Program-made: the position numbers and the translations under genes
Shown here: positions 28,901 to 34,817 of the stretch, piece by piece
Numbering within the stretch: the first letter of the stretch is position 1
Layout: each line of letters begins with the position of its first letter
Assembly (NCBI RefSeq): GCF_040958095.1
Contig: NC_091195.1
Location: 20,191,679 to 20,255,678 of the forward strand
Length of the DNA: 64,000 bases
Origin: Procambarus clarkii
Lineage: Eukaryota > Arthropoda > Malacostraca > Decapoda > Cambaridae
Direction: 5' to 3'
Notes under the pieces: model-generated
What the model saw: the letters and a program-made list of their open reading frames with translations, nothing else
What the model was told of the DNA's origin: nothing
Databases searched by the model: none

Positions 28901-31002
28901 CAAACACTTCATGTGCTGGCTACCTTTGGTAGCAATGAATTCCACATTTTAACATGAATAGGAGAGTGGGGTTTGGTGCTTTTGCCTTGCAGTAACTGCT
29001 GTCACTTATTAATGGCCATTAAATACCTGCTGGTGATTGGGTAGTGTAGATGCTAAAGACTGGATCAAATCTGATGCACTGTTGAATTAGGGGTTACTTC
29101 ATGCAAATGGTTGTCTTGGAATATTTATAGATAGCTTGGTGCAATTTTGCAGTCATATTTTGTAATTAAGTTGGTTGGTGATTGGCTATAAATTGTGTTG
29201 GCAAATAGTTGTATCATGTCTATATGCCGTGTTGTGTAGTAACTAAGGGCTATGTCATGCAATAAAGTGATAGTTTAATCATTTTACTCCCAAGTAGAAA
29301 GTCATGGCTGTAACTGGACTAGTTATTTTCAGTGTGAAATGTTACACAAGCAAAGATGACCTCATGACATATAAATATGATAGACTTTCCTTCTACCCAC
29401 TTATATCATTGCTTGGGAATGGGTCCCAGATGTTTTTTAAATGATCATAGACAATAGAAAATATTTTCTACCCACATTCTATCAATTTTTAAAAACATAA
29501 GCGAGTTCTCAAGTAAGTGAGCAATGCATAAAAATGACATTTTAGTTTTGCTCCTGTTGGAAGATGGAAGTTGAAGATACAGTAATAGTGTTTAATATCA
29601 ACATCAAATTCATATTAATTTGTACTGTTCTCATCCATTTTGTGCCTCTTCATCCAGATCGTGTCATCCCAACGCAATATATCTCAGAGTATTATCAGAA
29701 GTTAATTTTTCTTGTGGCTGCCTCACCTGCATCGTGTCTCACCTGTTAGCATAGGATTTAACTTCCTTATATGTGTTCATTTATCTTGATAGTTCATTAC
29801 CTTCATTTGTTTCATATATATATCCCCGATGACCAATTTACCTTATTGGGACACTCTTCATCTGTGCCTTTTGTCTCGTTTGTTTCCTCACCTGTCGCCC
29901 TACTTTTTCTTTATTGTCGATAACCTTTTACAATATTATTCGGCTTCTTCTCCAGGCACATTTCTTTTTTTTTATGCAGGTGGGTACAAGAGTAGATGCC
30001 TTCTGACTCCTGTTAGCAGGCATCTAACATGTTTCCCTTCCCATAGCTCATGGTAAGCCTTACCCCTACTAGTTTTACACAGGAGGGTACAGGAGCAGAT
30101 GACTGCTGATTCCTGTTAGCAGGCTAAGAGCTTTCCCTTCCCATAGCTCATGGTAAGCCTTACCCTACTAGTTTTACACAGGAGGTTACAGGAGCAGATG
30201 ACTGCTGACTCCTGTTAGCAGGCTAAGAGCTTTCCCTTCCCATAGCTCATGGTAAGCCTTACCCTACTAGTTTTCCCTGGCACACGACCCACCAATTGGT
30301 TTAAAATTAGATTCCCAATTATTCTATGTACCCCATAAAAGTGTAATTGGGTAATGATAATGGTCTAATTGATGTCTTCCATTAACCTCACCTGTGACCC
30401 ATGTAACTCAGCTCGGATGCATTTAGTTATCTTATCTCTTGGTTGCTGTATTTAATTTAATACTTCATTTACTTTATGTACATATTAATGTTTTAAGTTA
30501 GTGGTTGCCGCGCACTATTTACAAAACTTTCTTTGGTCATGGGTGCCTTTCTTTCTTTGTGGTGTTGGGTTGTTGTGCACATTGAACTTATATCTTCAGA
30601 GAATTTTGTGAAGTGTATTGTAGTGGGTGTAGTGTAGATTACTGGGAGTCCAACTGTAGACAGCAGTTTTTAGCATATAACTGTTTATGTATGATACTAA
30701 CATTGTGAATAATACATTCAAAATATAATTGGTTGTATAATATTCATTGTGCATATGACAATGCATCTGCAGTTTGTAATTTAGTTGCAAAATGAATCAT
30801 ATCAAAATTTAAATACTGGCATCAGATTTTATGAATACATTATTACTTTTAACTTTAATATTAAATGAGATTCATAATATAGTTTATAAAATAATGACCT
30901 TATTGCTGACTGCACACACTATTACAGGACTGGCGGCCACGACCTCCAACACCACCTCTGTTTGGTGATGACCAGGAAGATGACGACGACTGGCTCTCTT
31001 GA
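4605..31002 (+). CDS. FKBP15: FKBP15 (WAFL) orthologue, 3' part of the gene, 14 exons
   Basis: Exons: 4605-4760, 7940-8059, 9619-9775, 10010-10152, 11873-12091, 12363-12548, 12997-13256, 16051-16210, 17358-17732, 20200-20289, 20929-21009, 26764-26988, 28056-28729 and 30928-31002. All have AG/GT borders and matching phases. Seen: an FKBP-like domain (first two to three exons), a conserved block with MSDKIDSLMSK, about 300 residues of charged coiled coil, a VERVKKVMNTVYRTLK block, then an acidic disordered tail ending PPTPPLFGDD and DDDDWLS. This order and the C-terminal block match vertebrate FKBP15, an endosome- and actin-associated protein described as lacking measurable prolyl isomerase activity. 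The WH1-like N-terminus must be encoded before the window. Odd point: the frame breaks near 28280 in the exon at 28056. Identification is firm; function is inferred from the family. Confidence 0.93.
4935..4982 (+). repeat. (GT)n microsatellite
   Basis: About 24 GT units in the intron after the first visible FKBP15 exon. Confidence 0.95.
5220..5404 (+). mobile_element. Long-hairpin retroposon, copy 2
   Basis: Same hairpin head (GACCAGACCACACACTAGAA) and same tail (CACGTTATTGTGACTC) as copy 1. Flanked by a perfect 13-bp duplication, tctgattcaggtt, at 5207-5219 and 5405-5417. The centre and the right arm carry small rearrangements. Confidence 0.85.
6024..6172 (+). mobile_element. SINE family A, 3' half
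   Basis: It starts at CCTGTTACCTAGCAGTAAAA and runs to the CTCAAGATAAC tail. The tRNA head is missing; before it lies a different sequence (5974-6023, GTAGCCCAGTTGATAGAGC) that resembles a tRNA A-box region, so it may be a recombinant or a 5' variant. Confidence 0.75.
6173..6900. other. FKBP15 intron, no feature recognised
   Basis: No coding exon. The end holds a short (ATT)n run (about 6882-6900) just before the 33-bp array. Confidence 0.4.
6901..7800 (+). repeat. 33-bp minisatellite (about 27 units)
   Basis: The unit contains ATGATCGCTAGCTTTGTAAG and then ATCTTCAATGCGC. Some units are 30 bp long (AACACGC variant). From about 7430 the units change together to GATTGCTAGCGTTTG and become 34 bp. 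Each unit carries the palindromes GCTAGC and AGATCT. Both strands read open across the first block only because 33 is a multiple of three. It lies between FKBP15 exons. Confidence 0.95.
7940..8059 (+). CDS. FKBP15: FKBP15 exon: core of FKBP-like domain
   Basis: Acceptor ctacag/ATT, donor AAG/gtaatt, 40 codons, phase 0. It reads VKLKDGMGGWEAKLLGTQKC and then SRLLVFTPQPK, aligning with LGSGKVIKGWEDGMLGMKKG / KRLLIVPP of human FKBP15. The Trp of the FKBP pocket is kept. The F-D of the usual VFDS strand and the pocket Tyr are not seen, so isomerase activity is unlikely (inference). Confidence 0.9.
8443..8650 (-). mobile_element. SINE family C, minus copy
   Basis: It shares with 40975-41200 a block reading CATAATGACTTGGTGC and GATCATTATTTTACC on the minus strand. 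It lies head to head with a plus copy starting at about 8655, so the two form an inverted pair. Confidence 0.65.
8655..8850 (+). mobile_element. SINE family C, plus copy
   Basis: It has GACGGTAGAGTGACGGTTTC, a B-box-like GGCATTCAATTCCCGACC, and TGCTATATAGTTGTAATGGC at the end, matching 10205-10410. Confidence 0.65.
9080..9340 (+). repeat. Inverted and direct repeats near FKBP15 exon 9619
   Basis: GACACAAGTCGTGTCCG at 9149-9165 pairs with 9181-9197 (one mismatch in 17) around a T-rich loop. The block GTCGTGTGTTTT.CGTTAC...GTGACCCT occurs twice, near 9196 and 9314. The 9090-9135 stretch is itself palindromic (AACTGGTCACTA against TAGTGACCAGT). Identity unknown. Confidence 0.6.
9619..9775 (+). 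CDS. FKBP15: FKBP15 exon: end of FKBP-like domain
   Basis: Acceptor ttgcag/GAT, donor GAAG/gtattc, 52 codons plus one base (phase 1). DSGGLIMYDLTVERVRQKGG matches the last strand of the FKBP fold (DSILVFEVEVRRVK in human). A polar linker follows. Confidence 0.88.
10010..10152 (+). CDS. FKBP15: FKBP15 exon: conserved SRMARVGHPLLP block
   Basis: Phase 1 in, phase 0 out. It reads ASLVSRMARVGHPLLPTRHS and ends DSESEV, matching AKLISRMAKMGQPMLP and DSNDSEIEDV of human. The donor is GTTAGT; the stronger GTATGT five bases downstream would give a stop in the next exon, so GTTAGT is chosen. Confidence 0.88.
10205..10410 (+). mobile_element. SINE family C, copy
   Basis: It has GGATGGTAGAGCAACGG (A-box-like), GGCGTTCAATCCCCAATC (B-box-like) and CTATATAGTCATAATGGCTT, as in the copies at 8655 and 40975. 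Confidence 0.65.
10611..10792 (+). mobile_element. Long-hairpin retroposon, diverged copy
   Basis: Two arms, GACCAAACCACAACTCGGAA and its complement, enclose the conserved CGTTTCGGTCCGTCCTGGAC core. The tail is CCATGTTATTGTGACTCATC. Flanked by the 10-bp repeat atagaattta at 10601-10610 and 10793-10802. The arms have changed together compared with copies 1-3, so pairing is kept. Confidence 0.8.
10830..10980 (-). mobile_element. SINE tail joined downstream of the 5S-like gene
   Basis: On the minus strand a hairpin-rich stretch (CTGATCAACCAGGCTGT repeated in inverse) leads into GGCCTGGTCGACGACCGGGC, GGGGACGCTAAGCCCCGGAA and a doubled CTCAAGGTA tail. The last part is the same tail as SINE family A. 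It follows directly after the 5S-like unit, which suggests a 5S-headed SINE or a chance insertion. Confidence 0.6.
10993..11113 (-). rRNA. 5S rRNA gene or 5S-derived SINE head
   Basis: The minus strand reads GGCCATACCACGTTGAGAAC, CTCGTCCGATCAGCGAAGTT, AAGCAACGTTGGG, GGTTAGTACTTGGATGGGTG and ACCGCCTGGGAACACC, about 121 bases, as in metazoan 5S rRNA. The internal Pol III control regions look intact. A T6 run 6-12 bases downstream could end transcription. Two helices carry paired changes (CGCT with AGCG; TTTGG with CCAAA), but the terminal stem is poorly paired at its 5' side. It may be a variant gene, a pseudogene, or the head of a 5S-derived SINE. Confidence 0.8.
11400..11603 (+). mobile_element. 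Possible LINE C-terminal remnant
   Basis: A short open stretch ends with FHLTRTVSLSRFKDKIIHYL, which resembles the last residues of non-LTR reverse transcriptases (S..FK..L..Y). Weak evidence. Confidence 0.25.
11873..12091 (+). CDS. FKBP15: FKBP15 exon: Pro/Ser/Gln-rich linker
   Basis: Acceptor ttacag/GAA, donor GTG/gtacga, 73 codons, phase 0. It encodes a low-complexity linker (SRPEPAPRPPHLSPHPQQLV) in the place of the Pro/Gln-rich linker between FKBP and coiled coil in vertebrate FKBP15. Confidence 0.85.
12165..12310 (+). mobile_element. SINE family B fragment
   Basis: It holds ATAGCACAGTGGTCTTAAG, AGGTACCCAGGAGTTAGGCA and GTGGGTTGCATCCTGGGAAA, as in 17747-17945. Confidence 0.65.
12363..12548 (+). 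CDS. FKBP15: FKBP15 exon: start of coiled coil
   Basis: Acceptor ttacag/GGT, donor AAG/gtaaat, 62 codons, phase 0. SETRSQNTELKISVSKMSDK and then IDSLMSK align with TEARQHNTEIRMAVSKVADK / MDHLMTK of human FKBP15, one of the best conserved blocks. Confidence 0.92.
12997..13256 (+). CDS. FKBP15: FKBP15 exon: coiled coil
   Basis: Acceptor ttctag/ATT, donor AA/gtaggt, phase 0 in and 2 out. Residues ISTIVSENDEMKSKLEDKEK and TIALLNTSVTQLLQKNQK match IQRIIQENERLKQEILEKSN / ISELIERNQR of human. Confidence 0.9.
13330..13690 (+). mobile_element. Possible LINE reverse-transcriptase remnant
   Basis: Around 13562-13680 one frame reads VTVMDLEKAREKYSKLWQVF, which resembles the FMDLEKAYDRV..LW.VL stretch of non-LTR reverse transcriptases. 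The rest is too decayed to classify. Confidence 0.35.
14233..14486 (+). mobile_element. tRNA-derived SINE, family A
   Basis: Full length: A box GGTCGGCCGAGCGG, B box GGTTCGATCCC, body and tail (ATTCAAGATAACCTCAAG). A few substitutions relative to the copies at 19821 and 38292. Confidence 0.9.
14487..16050. other. FKBP15 intron, no feature recognised
   Basis: It holds a perfect inverted pair AGAGAGTCCT/AGGACTCTCT near 15482-15502 and an AT palindrome (TATATATATATA) near 16005. No exon was seen here. Confidence 0.35.
16051..16210 (+). CDS. FKBP15: FKBP15 exon: coiled coil
   Basis: Acceptor taacag/ACT, donor CAG/gtgaac, phase 2 in and 0 out. Residues LLEDKTDMLVARQQEAQDAV and LRDEKAAITAQLSVAQHQC continue the heptads. 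Human has EQEKAKVTEELAAATAQVSH here. Confidence 0.88.
16311..16452 (+). repeat. 34-bp tandem repeat, about four units
   Basis: Units of the form CATGCTGTCATATTGTAGTG followed by gttgattactttag. They differ by a few substitutions. Confidence 0.85.
16480..16935 (-). mobile_element. LINE 3' ORF remnant (non-LTR reverse transcriptase C-terminus)
   Basis: The minus strand carries fragments of the thumb/C-terminal region, including a DMITTYKI-like stretch (from atcatatcctctctg...) and a KFRGSQ-like stretch. Frames are broken by several indels. Similar remnants lie at 49330, 54890 and 60215. Confidence 0.55.
17358..17732 (+). CDS. FKBP15: FKBP15 exon: longest coiled-coil exon
   Basis: Acceptor caacag/GAT, donor GAG/gtaagg, 125 codons, phase 0. 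The whole exon is charged heptads (DLKTQIQVEHARRLQVDAPH, KLEEKIQALQREKNNMKSIL, TEATESRLRSLTQQMEE). A SINE inserted only about 15 bases after the donor. Confidence 0.9.
17747..17945 (+). mobile_element. tRNA-derived SINE, family B
   Basis: A box-like GTGCTGTAGCACGGTGGTC, B box-like GGGTTCAATTACC, body GTGAGTTAGGCAACTGTTGT and GGGTTGCATCCTGGGGGAAG. It is the most complete family B copy here. Confidence 0.75.
18110..18994. mobile_element. TIR element filled by a 24-bp minisatellite
   Basis: Inverted ends of roughly 120-130 bp start GGATAAAAACCCACACTTGT at 18110 and as its complement ending at 18994. They share TGTATTTGTGAA, TAAGGAATTTAC and CTCCCGAGTGCTTT-type blocks with moderate divergence. 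Everything between the ends is the 24-bp array at about 18230-18870. No transposase ORF. Target duplication not clear. It lies in an FKBP15 intron. Confidence 0.8.
18230..18870 (+). repeat. 24-bp minisatellite (about 27 units)
   Basis: Unit CTAATTGATTAGACATCTCA plus ACGT. Units are nearly identical, differing mostly at one C/T site (ACGT, ATGT or ACAT). The unit contains the palindrome CTAATTGATTAG with one mismatch. Both flanks are inverted copies of each other. Confidence 0.95.
19130..19385. repeat. Unclassified dispersed repeat
   Basis: It begins TACCTTGAGGTGGTTGAGGG, like SINE tails in this window, but the rest matches none of the families that I can define here. Confidence 0.3.
19821..20065 (+). 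mobile_element. tRNA-derived SINE, family A
   Basis: Full length and close to consensus: AGGGAGCCGGTCGGCCGAGC head, GGTTCGATCCC B box, GTCAGCTGTCACGGGCTGCT body, doubled CTCAAGAT tail. Confidence 0.92.
20200..20289 (+). CDS. FKBP15: FKBP15 exon: coiled coil
   Basis: Acceptor cttcag/GAA, donor CAG/gtattt, 30 codons, phase 0: EKARTERSGELHSESQHKET and LELQQSRISQ. Confidence 0.82.
20540..20792 (+). mobile_element. SINE family A relative with insert before the tail
   Basis: B box GGGTTCGATCCCTG and the shared body (TACCTAGCAGTAAATAGGTA, GGGCTGCTTCCTGG). A block GGGGTGTGTAACAAAAAGG then replaces the GGTGGAGGCC of family A before the common tail. It shares this variant body with 33054. Confidence 0.8.
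20929..21009 (+). CDS. FKBP15: FKBP15 exon: coiled coil
   Basis: Acceptor caacag/CTG, 27 codons, phase 0: LEQEVLQLRSHCSKVEEEKA, QNISKHE. The donor GTTAGC is weak. An alternative donor AAG/gtagag within the exon would shorten it by 39 bases and keep the frame. Confidence 0.75.
21010..22460. other. FKBP15 intron with an old unclassified repeat
   Basis: 21380-22460 has the base composition of an old dispersed element and seems to continue after the piggyBac-like insertion (23785-24290). I cannot assign a family. No exon was seen. Confidence 0.3.
22465..23780. mobile_element. piggyBac-like non-autonomous element (MITE)
   Basis: Flanked by TTAA at 22461-22464 and 23781-23784. Inverted ends are CCCTTACACTGCTC and, from the right, CCCTTAAACTGCGC (12 of 14 equal). 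TTAA duplication with CCC-starting ends is the mark of piggyBac elements. No transposase ORF. It carries three diverged copies of a repeat of about 190 bp (22835, 23025, 23205; CCCAACAATACC...GTTATTACACTATATAC). Two copies of the palindrome GGCGTATATATACGCC lie near the right end. Confidence 0.85.
24865..24955 (+). repeat. (GGGA)n and (GATG)n microsatellite
   Basis: Runs of GGGAGGGAGG followed by ATGGATGGATGG inside the pogo-like element. Confidence 0.95.
25813..25912 (+). repeat. 46-bp tandem repeat, two units
   Basis: TGTGGACCACTCTGGCTGGT plus gtttggttcatatggttcac occurs twice in tandem, then breaks down. Confidence 0.85.
26147..26763. other. FKBP15 intron, no feature recognised
   Basis: No repeat or exon recognised between the pogo-like element and the next FKBP15 exon. 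Confidence 0.4.
26764..26988 (+). CDS. FKBP15: FKBP15 exon: conserved VERVKKVMNTVYRTLK block
   Basis: Acceptor atacag/TTA (an in-frame stop lies just upstream, so this AG is required), donor AGG/gtaatg, 75 codons, phase 0. EEVVERVKKVMNTVYRTLKA, then SEVLYTLLSVIR, aligns with DPSEKVKKIMNQVFQSLRRE and ILGTIMNTIK of human. Confidence 0.92.
26989..28055. other. FKBP15 intron, no feature recognised
   Basis: AT-rich; no repeat family or exon identified. Confidence 0.4.
28056..28729 (+). CDS. FKBP15: FKBP15 exon: acidic Ser-rich tail, with a frame break
   Basis: Acceptor ccacag/GAC, donor AGG/gtaagt. The 5' part reads DTTLQLIDDLNRTNSTAESS and SGTLDQVKSN...DNEESNV. The 3' part is open in another frame: TKENVDKEEKPPSSKDPGES to SRDSSLER. 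The two meet at about 28280, where an extra TG in AATGTGTGGAG would explain the shift. The exon length (674) is two more than a multiple of three while both outer phases are 0. A 65-bp intron (28221-28285, GT...AG) would also restore the frame but has no pyrimidine tract. Sequence error, polymorphism or a real break are all possible. Confidence 0.8.
28730..29970. other. FKBP15 last intron, first part
   Basis: AT-rich sequence with nothing I can identify. Confidence 0.4.
29975..30275 (+). repeat. About 100-bp tandem triplication
   Basis: Three head-to-tail units share GACTCCTGTTAGCAGGC, CCCTTCCCATAGCTCATGG and TAAGCCTTACCC.TACTAG. Units 2 and 3 are nearly identical; unit 1 differs more. In the last FKBP15 intron. 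Confidence 0.85.
30928..31002 (+). CDS. FKBP15: FKBP15 last exon with stop
   Basis: Acceptor ttacag/GAC, 24 codons and TGA at 31000-31002: DWRPRPPTPPLFGDDQEDDD, DWLS. Human FKBP15 ends GRPPPTPLFGDDDDDDDIDW-LG, so the C-terminal motif is conserved from vertebrates to this animal. This is the strongest single clue to the gene's identity. Confidence 0.95.
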   Translation, partial: DWRPRPPTPPLFGDDQEDDDDWLS

Positions 31003-32815
31003 TTTTAGGATTGATATTAACTCCAAGATTCTCCTATGTTTCTGGCTTCAGAGACCACAATAAATGTATCTTGGACAGCTGATTGAAAGGACACTTACAC
31101 CTTTTGAAATGGGATTCACAGTCAAATATTTAGAGAGGATGTAAAATTTCAACAAAAGTAAGATAAACCTAGAATGTTGAGAGAGGTATATAGGGTATAC
31201 ATCATATTTAGACTTGTGTTACAAGGAAGGAAATTTATATTTTAATAACGTTATAATTTTTAACTTCCGTACAATGTACTTTGCAGGTCACATATTGAAA
31301 ATATTATTCAGTAAAGTGTGTGTGATTATAAGAGACATAGTTGCGTACAACATTTTAACAAGCGGCAGATGGTAGTGGGTGTTCCTGCTGGCACCTGCAT
31401 TGCTTCTCCACAATTTCAAACAATCCCATGGTATGAATTCACGTTGATTTTGCTTTACAATCAATATGAATTAAACCCACATCAAATAAGCAATTTGTTA
31501 TGTGCATTAAGGTTGTTAGAGAAGAATCGTTTATTAGAGATCTGGATTTAGATAGCTTTCATTTACTGTACAGTACTGTACTTTGATAGGTAGGTTGTGA
31601 AGACTAAAGAATACTGATCCATGTTTGTTTAACTGTAGCCTTTTAATTTTCGTGTGAAACTGAAAGGCAGTGTACATGTAATGTGATTTGTTAATATAAA
31701 AGTACAGACTTATCCTTGTGATAATGTATGCAGTACATATTTTGGTGAAGTCAAGTGTCATATTTGTAGTAGAGCTGTTAGTGGTTGACTGGTAGCTTCT
31801 CAACAGTGGTTCGTGAAATTTATTCAGTTACAGCGGTTTATATATTTTTTCACTAGAGCTCATAAGAGCAGTTTTGGTGAATTTATAATTGCAGGAATTT
31901 TATTTTTTTTTTGTATTAGATTTGTATGATACATTCCTCAGTGTTATAGAATATTAAGTCTGCTCAATTTTCCTGTTTTTCTATGATTTCTAAAAGAAGT
32001 GATATTTTGAGTCTCGTTCAGTTTTTTTTTTTCTTTTTTTTCAGCAAATGATGTATTGGCAATTGGATTATTGAATTCCACAATTAGTGGAATTGTTTAA
32101 ATATCTGCATTAATTAGTGCTTTGATCTTTGAATACTGTACGTTTATCTTGAGGACATACTGTGACTGTACCAGTTAATGATGACTGTGCGTGAACTTCT
32201 TATTGATGTTTGTGTTTGTTTGCACATTGTATTGATAGGCCTAGAAACAATATTACAAGTTTACAAACAAATGTGATTTACTTCCAGTTTTGACTTCATA
32301 ATACTGCAAATGCATGTTGTTACTTCTCTGATACAAAGTCAGATATAAGACGACAATATCTTATTAGATAGATTATATGATTATCATACAAAATTTTAGT
32401 ATTTTATTAATGCAGTAGCTGTGTGTTGATTTATAGTAATACAGTATTTCAGGGTTCTCTCCTGCTCTATTTAATTTAGCATATGTGTCAATATGTTTCC
32501 ATTTTACCAATACGTATTAAATTTTGTACCAGAATCATTAAAGATGAGTTTCACACTTTTTAATTAAAGAGCATTAGCTTAGCAATTATGTTGGGTGCAC
32601 TTTTTAAACCTTTAATGGCTTGAAATTAAACATGGCCAAAAATACCTTGTACTGGTGTGTACACGGTAGACGTGTTGTCCAGCTAGGGCACAAATAACGG
32701 TTGATAACAAATGTTGCAATGTTTGTTAAATTGCATAATGAGAGGTAATGGCTTCATACATTATCCCAATTGACTGCAATCCATATTGTTAAAGTATGTT
32801 TAATAAAAGAATAGA
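31003..32815 (+). other. FKBP15 3' UTR, probable
   Basis: AT-rich and free of the repeats that fill other non-coding parts. Candidate poly(A) signals AATAAA lie at 31059-31064 and 32802-32807; I cannot tell which is used. Confidence 0.4.
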
Positions 32816-32879
32816 ACAAAGTCACTCGGTAAATTAATTAACATTATTGTCGGGTTGGAATAGAATGGTCTCGGGCTGG

Positions 32880-33010
32880 ACGAGACGTCAAGACTCGTTT
32901 TCCTACACACGATGCCTCTGTTCACCTAGCAGTAGGTACCTGGGAGTGGCAGTTGTGTTTACTCTCGGAAAAAGGTAAGTAGTTGGCATAGGGGGACCAA
33001 TAAGCTCAAT
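32880..33010 (+). mobile_element. SINE fragment, family B-like
   Basis: It holds GATGCCTCTGTTCACCTAGC, AGTAGGTACCTGGGAGTGGC and a GGAAAAAGGTAAGTAGTTGG end. Confidence 0.55.
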
Positions 33011-33053
33011 AAACGAACAAGCTAATTTTCTAACACTGGGAAGCTAACACTTA

Positions 33054-33345
33054 GGGGCCTCGTAGGGCCGCGTAGCCTGGTGGATAGCGCGCAGGACTCG
33101 TAATTCTGTGGCGCGGGTTCGATTCCCGCACGAGGCAGAAACAAATGGGCAAAGTTTCTTTCACCCTAAATGCCCCTGTTACCTAGCAGTAAATAGGTAC
33201 CTGGGAGTTAGTCAGCTGTCATGGGCTGCTTCCTGGGGGGGGTGTGTGGTGTGTGGGAAAAAAAAAAAAAATAGTAAACAGTTGATTGACAGTTGAGAGG
33301 CGGGCCGAAAGAGCAAAGCTCAACCCACGCAAAAACACAACTAGT
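33054..33345 (+). mobile_element. tRNA-derived SINE, family A relative with its own tail
   Basis: The tRNA-like head pairs well (GCCTCGT with ACGAGGC) and has B box GGGTTCGATTCCC. The body is shared with family A (TACCTAGCAGTAAATAGGTA, GGGCTGCTTCCTGG). The 3' part is different: a poly-A run, then TTGATTGACAGTTGAGAGGC, CGGGCCGAAAGAGCAAAGCT. A reversed piece of this tail lies at 468-545. Confidence 0.85.
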
Positions 33346-34574
33346 AAACACTTAGCTTGCCTCTTCCCAAATTCAAAGCTATTGTCAACAGAATCGTAGT
33401 GTGACGAGCGGAAAGAACCATCAACGGCAGATATATTTTCACTTCCACCAAAAGGCTTCTATAAGTAACTGGGACCAACTACTGAACAGTAAGTACAGTA
33501 CTCTACTCCATTAGCCGATGCAGTTATACCTTACTGTGTTATTTTGAATGTAATGTTTTTATATTACAATTACAGTAGTATAATTTTCATACTTCACTTT
33601 TTAAAAACTTAAATTTTTTATTAAAGGGTAGATTGTAAAATTTTAATGTGTATCATTAGTTTAATATAAAAACTAAGAGAACACTTGGGTATTGATGTGA
33701 TTGTTATATCACCAATCTGTAAGTGTCCTCCAATTTCGTCGTATAAAGGTCTTGTCAGTGGGTAACAGAAGCTCTTCAATAACAGAGATGATATGTCTGA
33801 TCCTACTGTTCTGACTATATATAAAAAAGCCACCTGATGAAACTAAATGTAGAGTACTGTACCTTTGTTCAGTGCTACTTCTGACTGCCCGTTATTGCCT
33901 CTCCACATCCATTGGGTTCCGATTCTGAACGCCTGGTACCTCTTATTGACTACTTCACACACTTCCTTGTCATTCTCCATGAATGATCCTCCTTGTTCTG
34001 GTAGTATAATCACTTGATCTTGTACTGTTGTTTTCCTCCATCTCGGGCTATACATCTGCTCAGGTTTGTTCTTTGCTCTATTGCAACGTCATTATCAAAC
34101 TGCTGCTCCACTGCTCATTTCTGGCCCCTCTTAGTCCACACTGGGTTGTGAATAAGGAATTGAAAGCTTTAGAATTAAATCAGTGTGGTAAACTTTGGGA
34201 TTTCCTCTAAAAAGAGTATCAGGTTCAGGTTATCTAAAAATAGAGAAATGTATACTTCTTCATATCTGCTGGTATAGCTGTTGGTACGTGTGGCTCCATA
34301 GCTGAATGAGTTAAACAAAACAAAAATCAGGAAAAGGTTTACAGATCACTTGGCTGAAAGGAGTTGACTGCAAAAATATTGGTGATGTCCATGATAGGCA
34401 ATTGGTCAGTGGACAAAGGGGGTCAGACTTCCCGAGATGTTAAATTCCAAGATGAAAGAAAATAGGGAATATACATGTTTTCATGCATAGTAAACACACC
34501 GGTGGGACTTCCACTGACAGACTTTTGTCTTCCTTTGCCTTAGGACAGAAGTGAAATTTCAAAGAGGCTATTGA

Positions 34575-34817
34575 AGGTCGGCCGAGCGGACAGCACGCTG
34601 GACTTGTGATCCTGTGGTCCTGGGTTCGATCCCAGGTGCCGGCAAGAAACAATGGGCAGAGTTTCTTTCACCCTATGCCCCTGTTACCTAGCAGTAAAAT
34701 AGGTACCTGGGTGTTAGTCAGCTGTCACGGGCTGCTTCCTGGGGGTGGAGGCCTGGTCGAGGACCGGGCCGCGGGGACACTAAAAATCCCCGAAATCATC
34801 TCCAGATAACCTCCAGA
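34575..34817 (+). mobile_element. tRNA-derived SINE, family A
   Basis: Lacks only the first bases of the head; the rest is close to consensus, ending CTCCAGATAACCTCCAGAAG. Confidence 0.9.
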
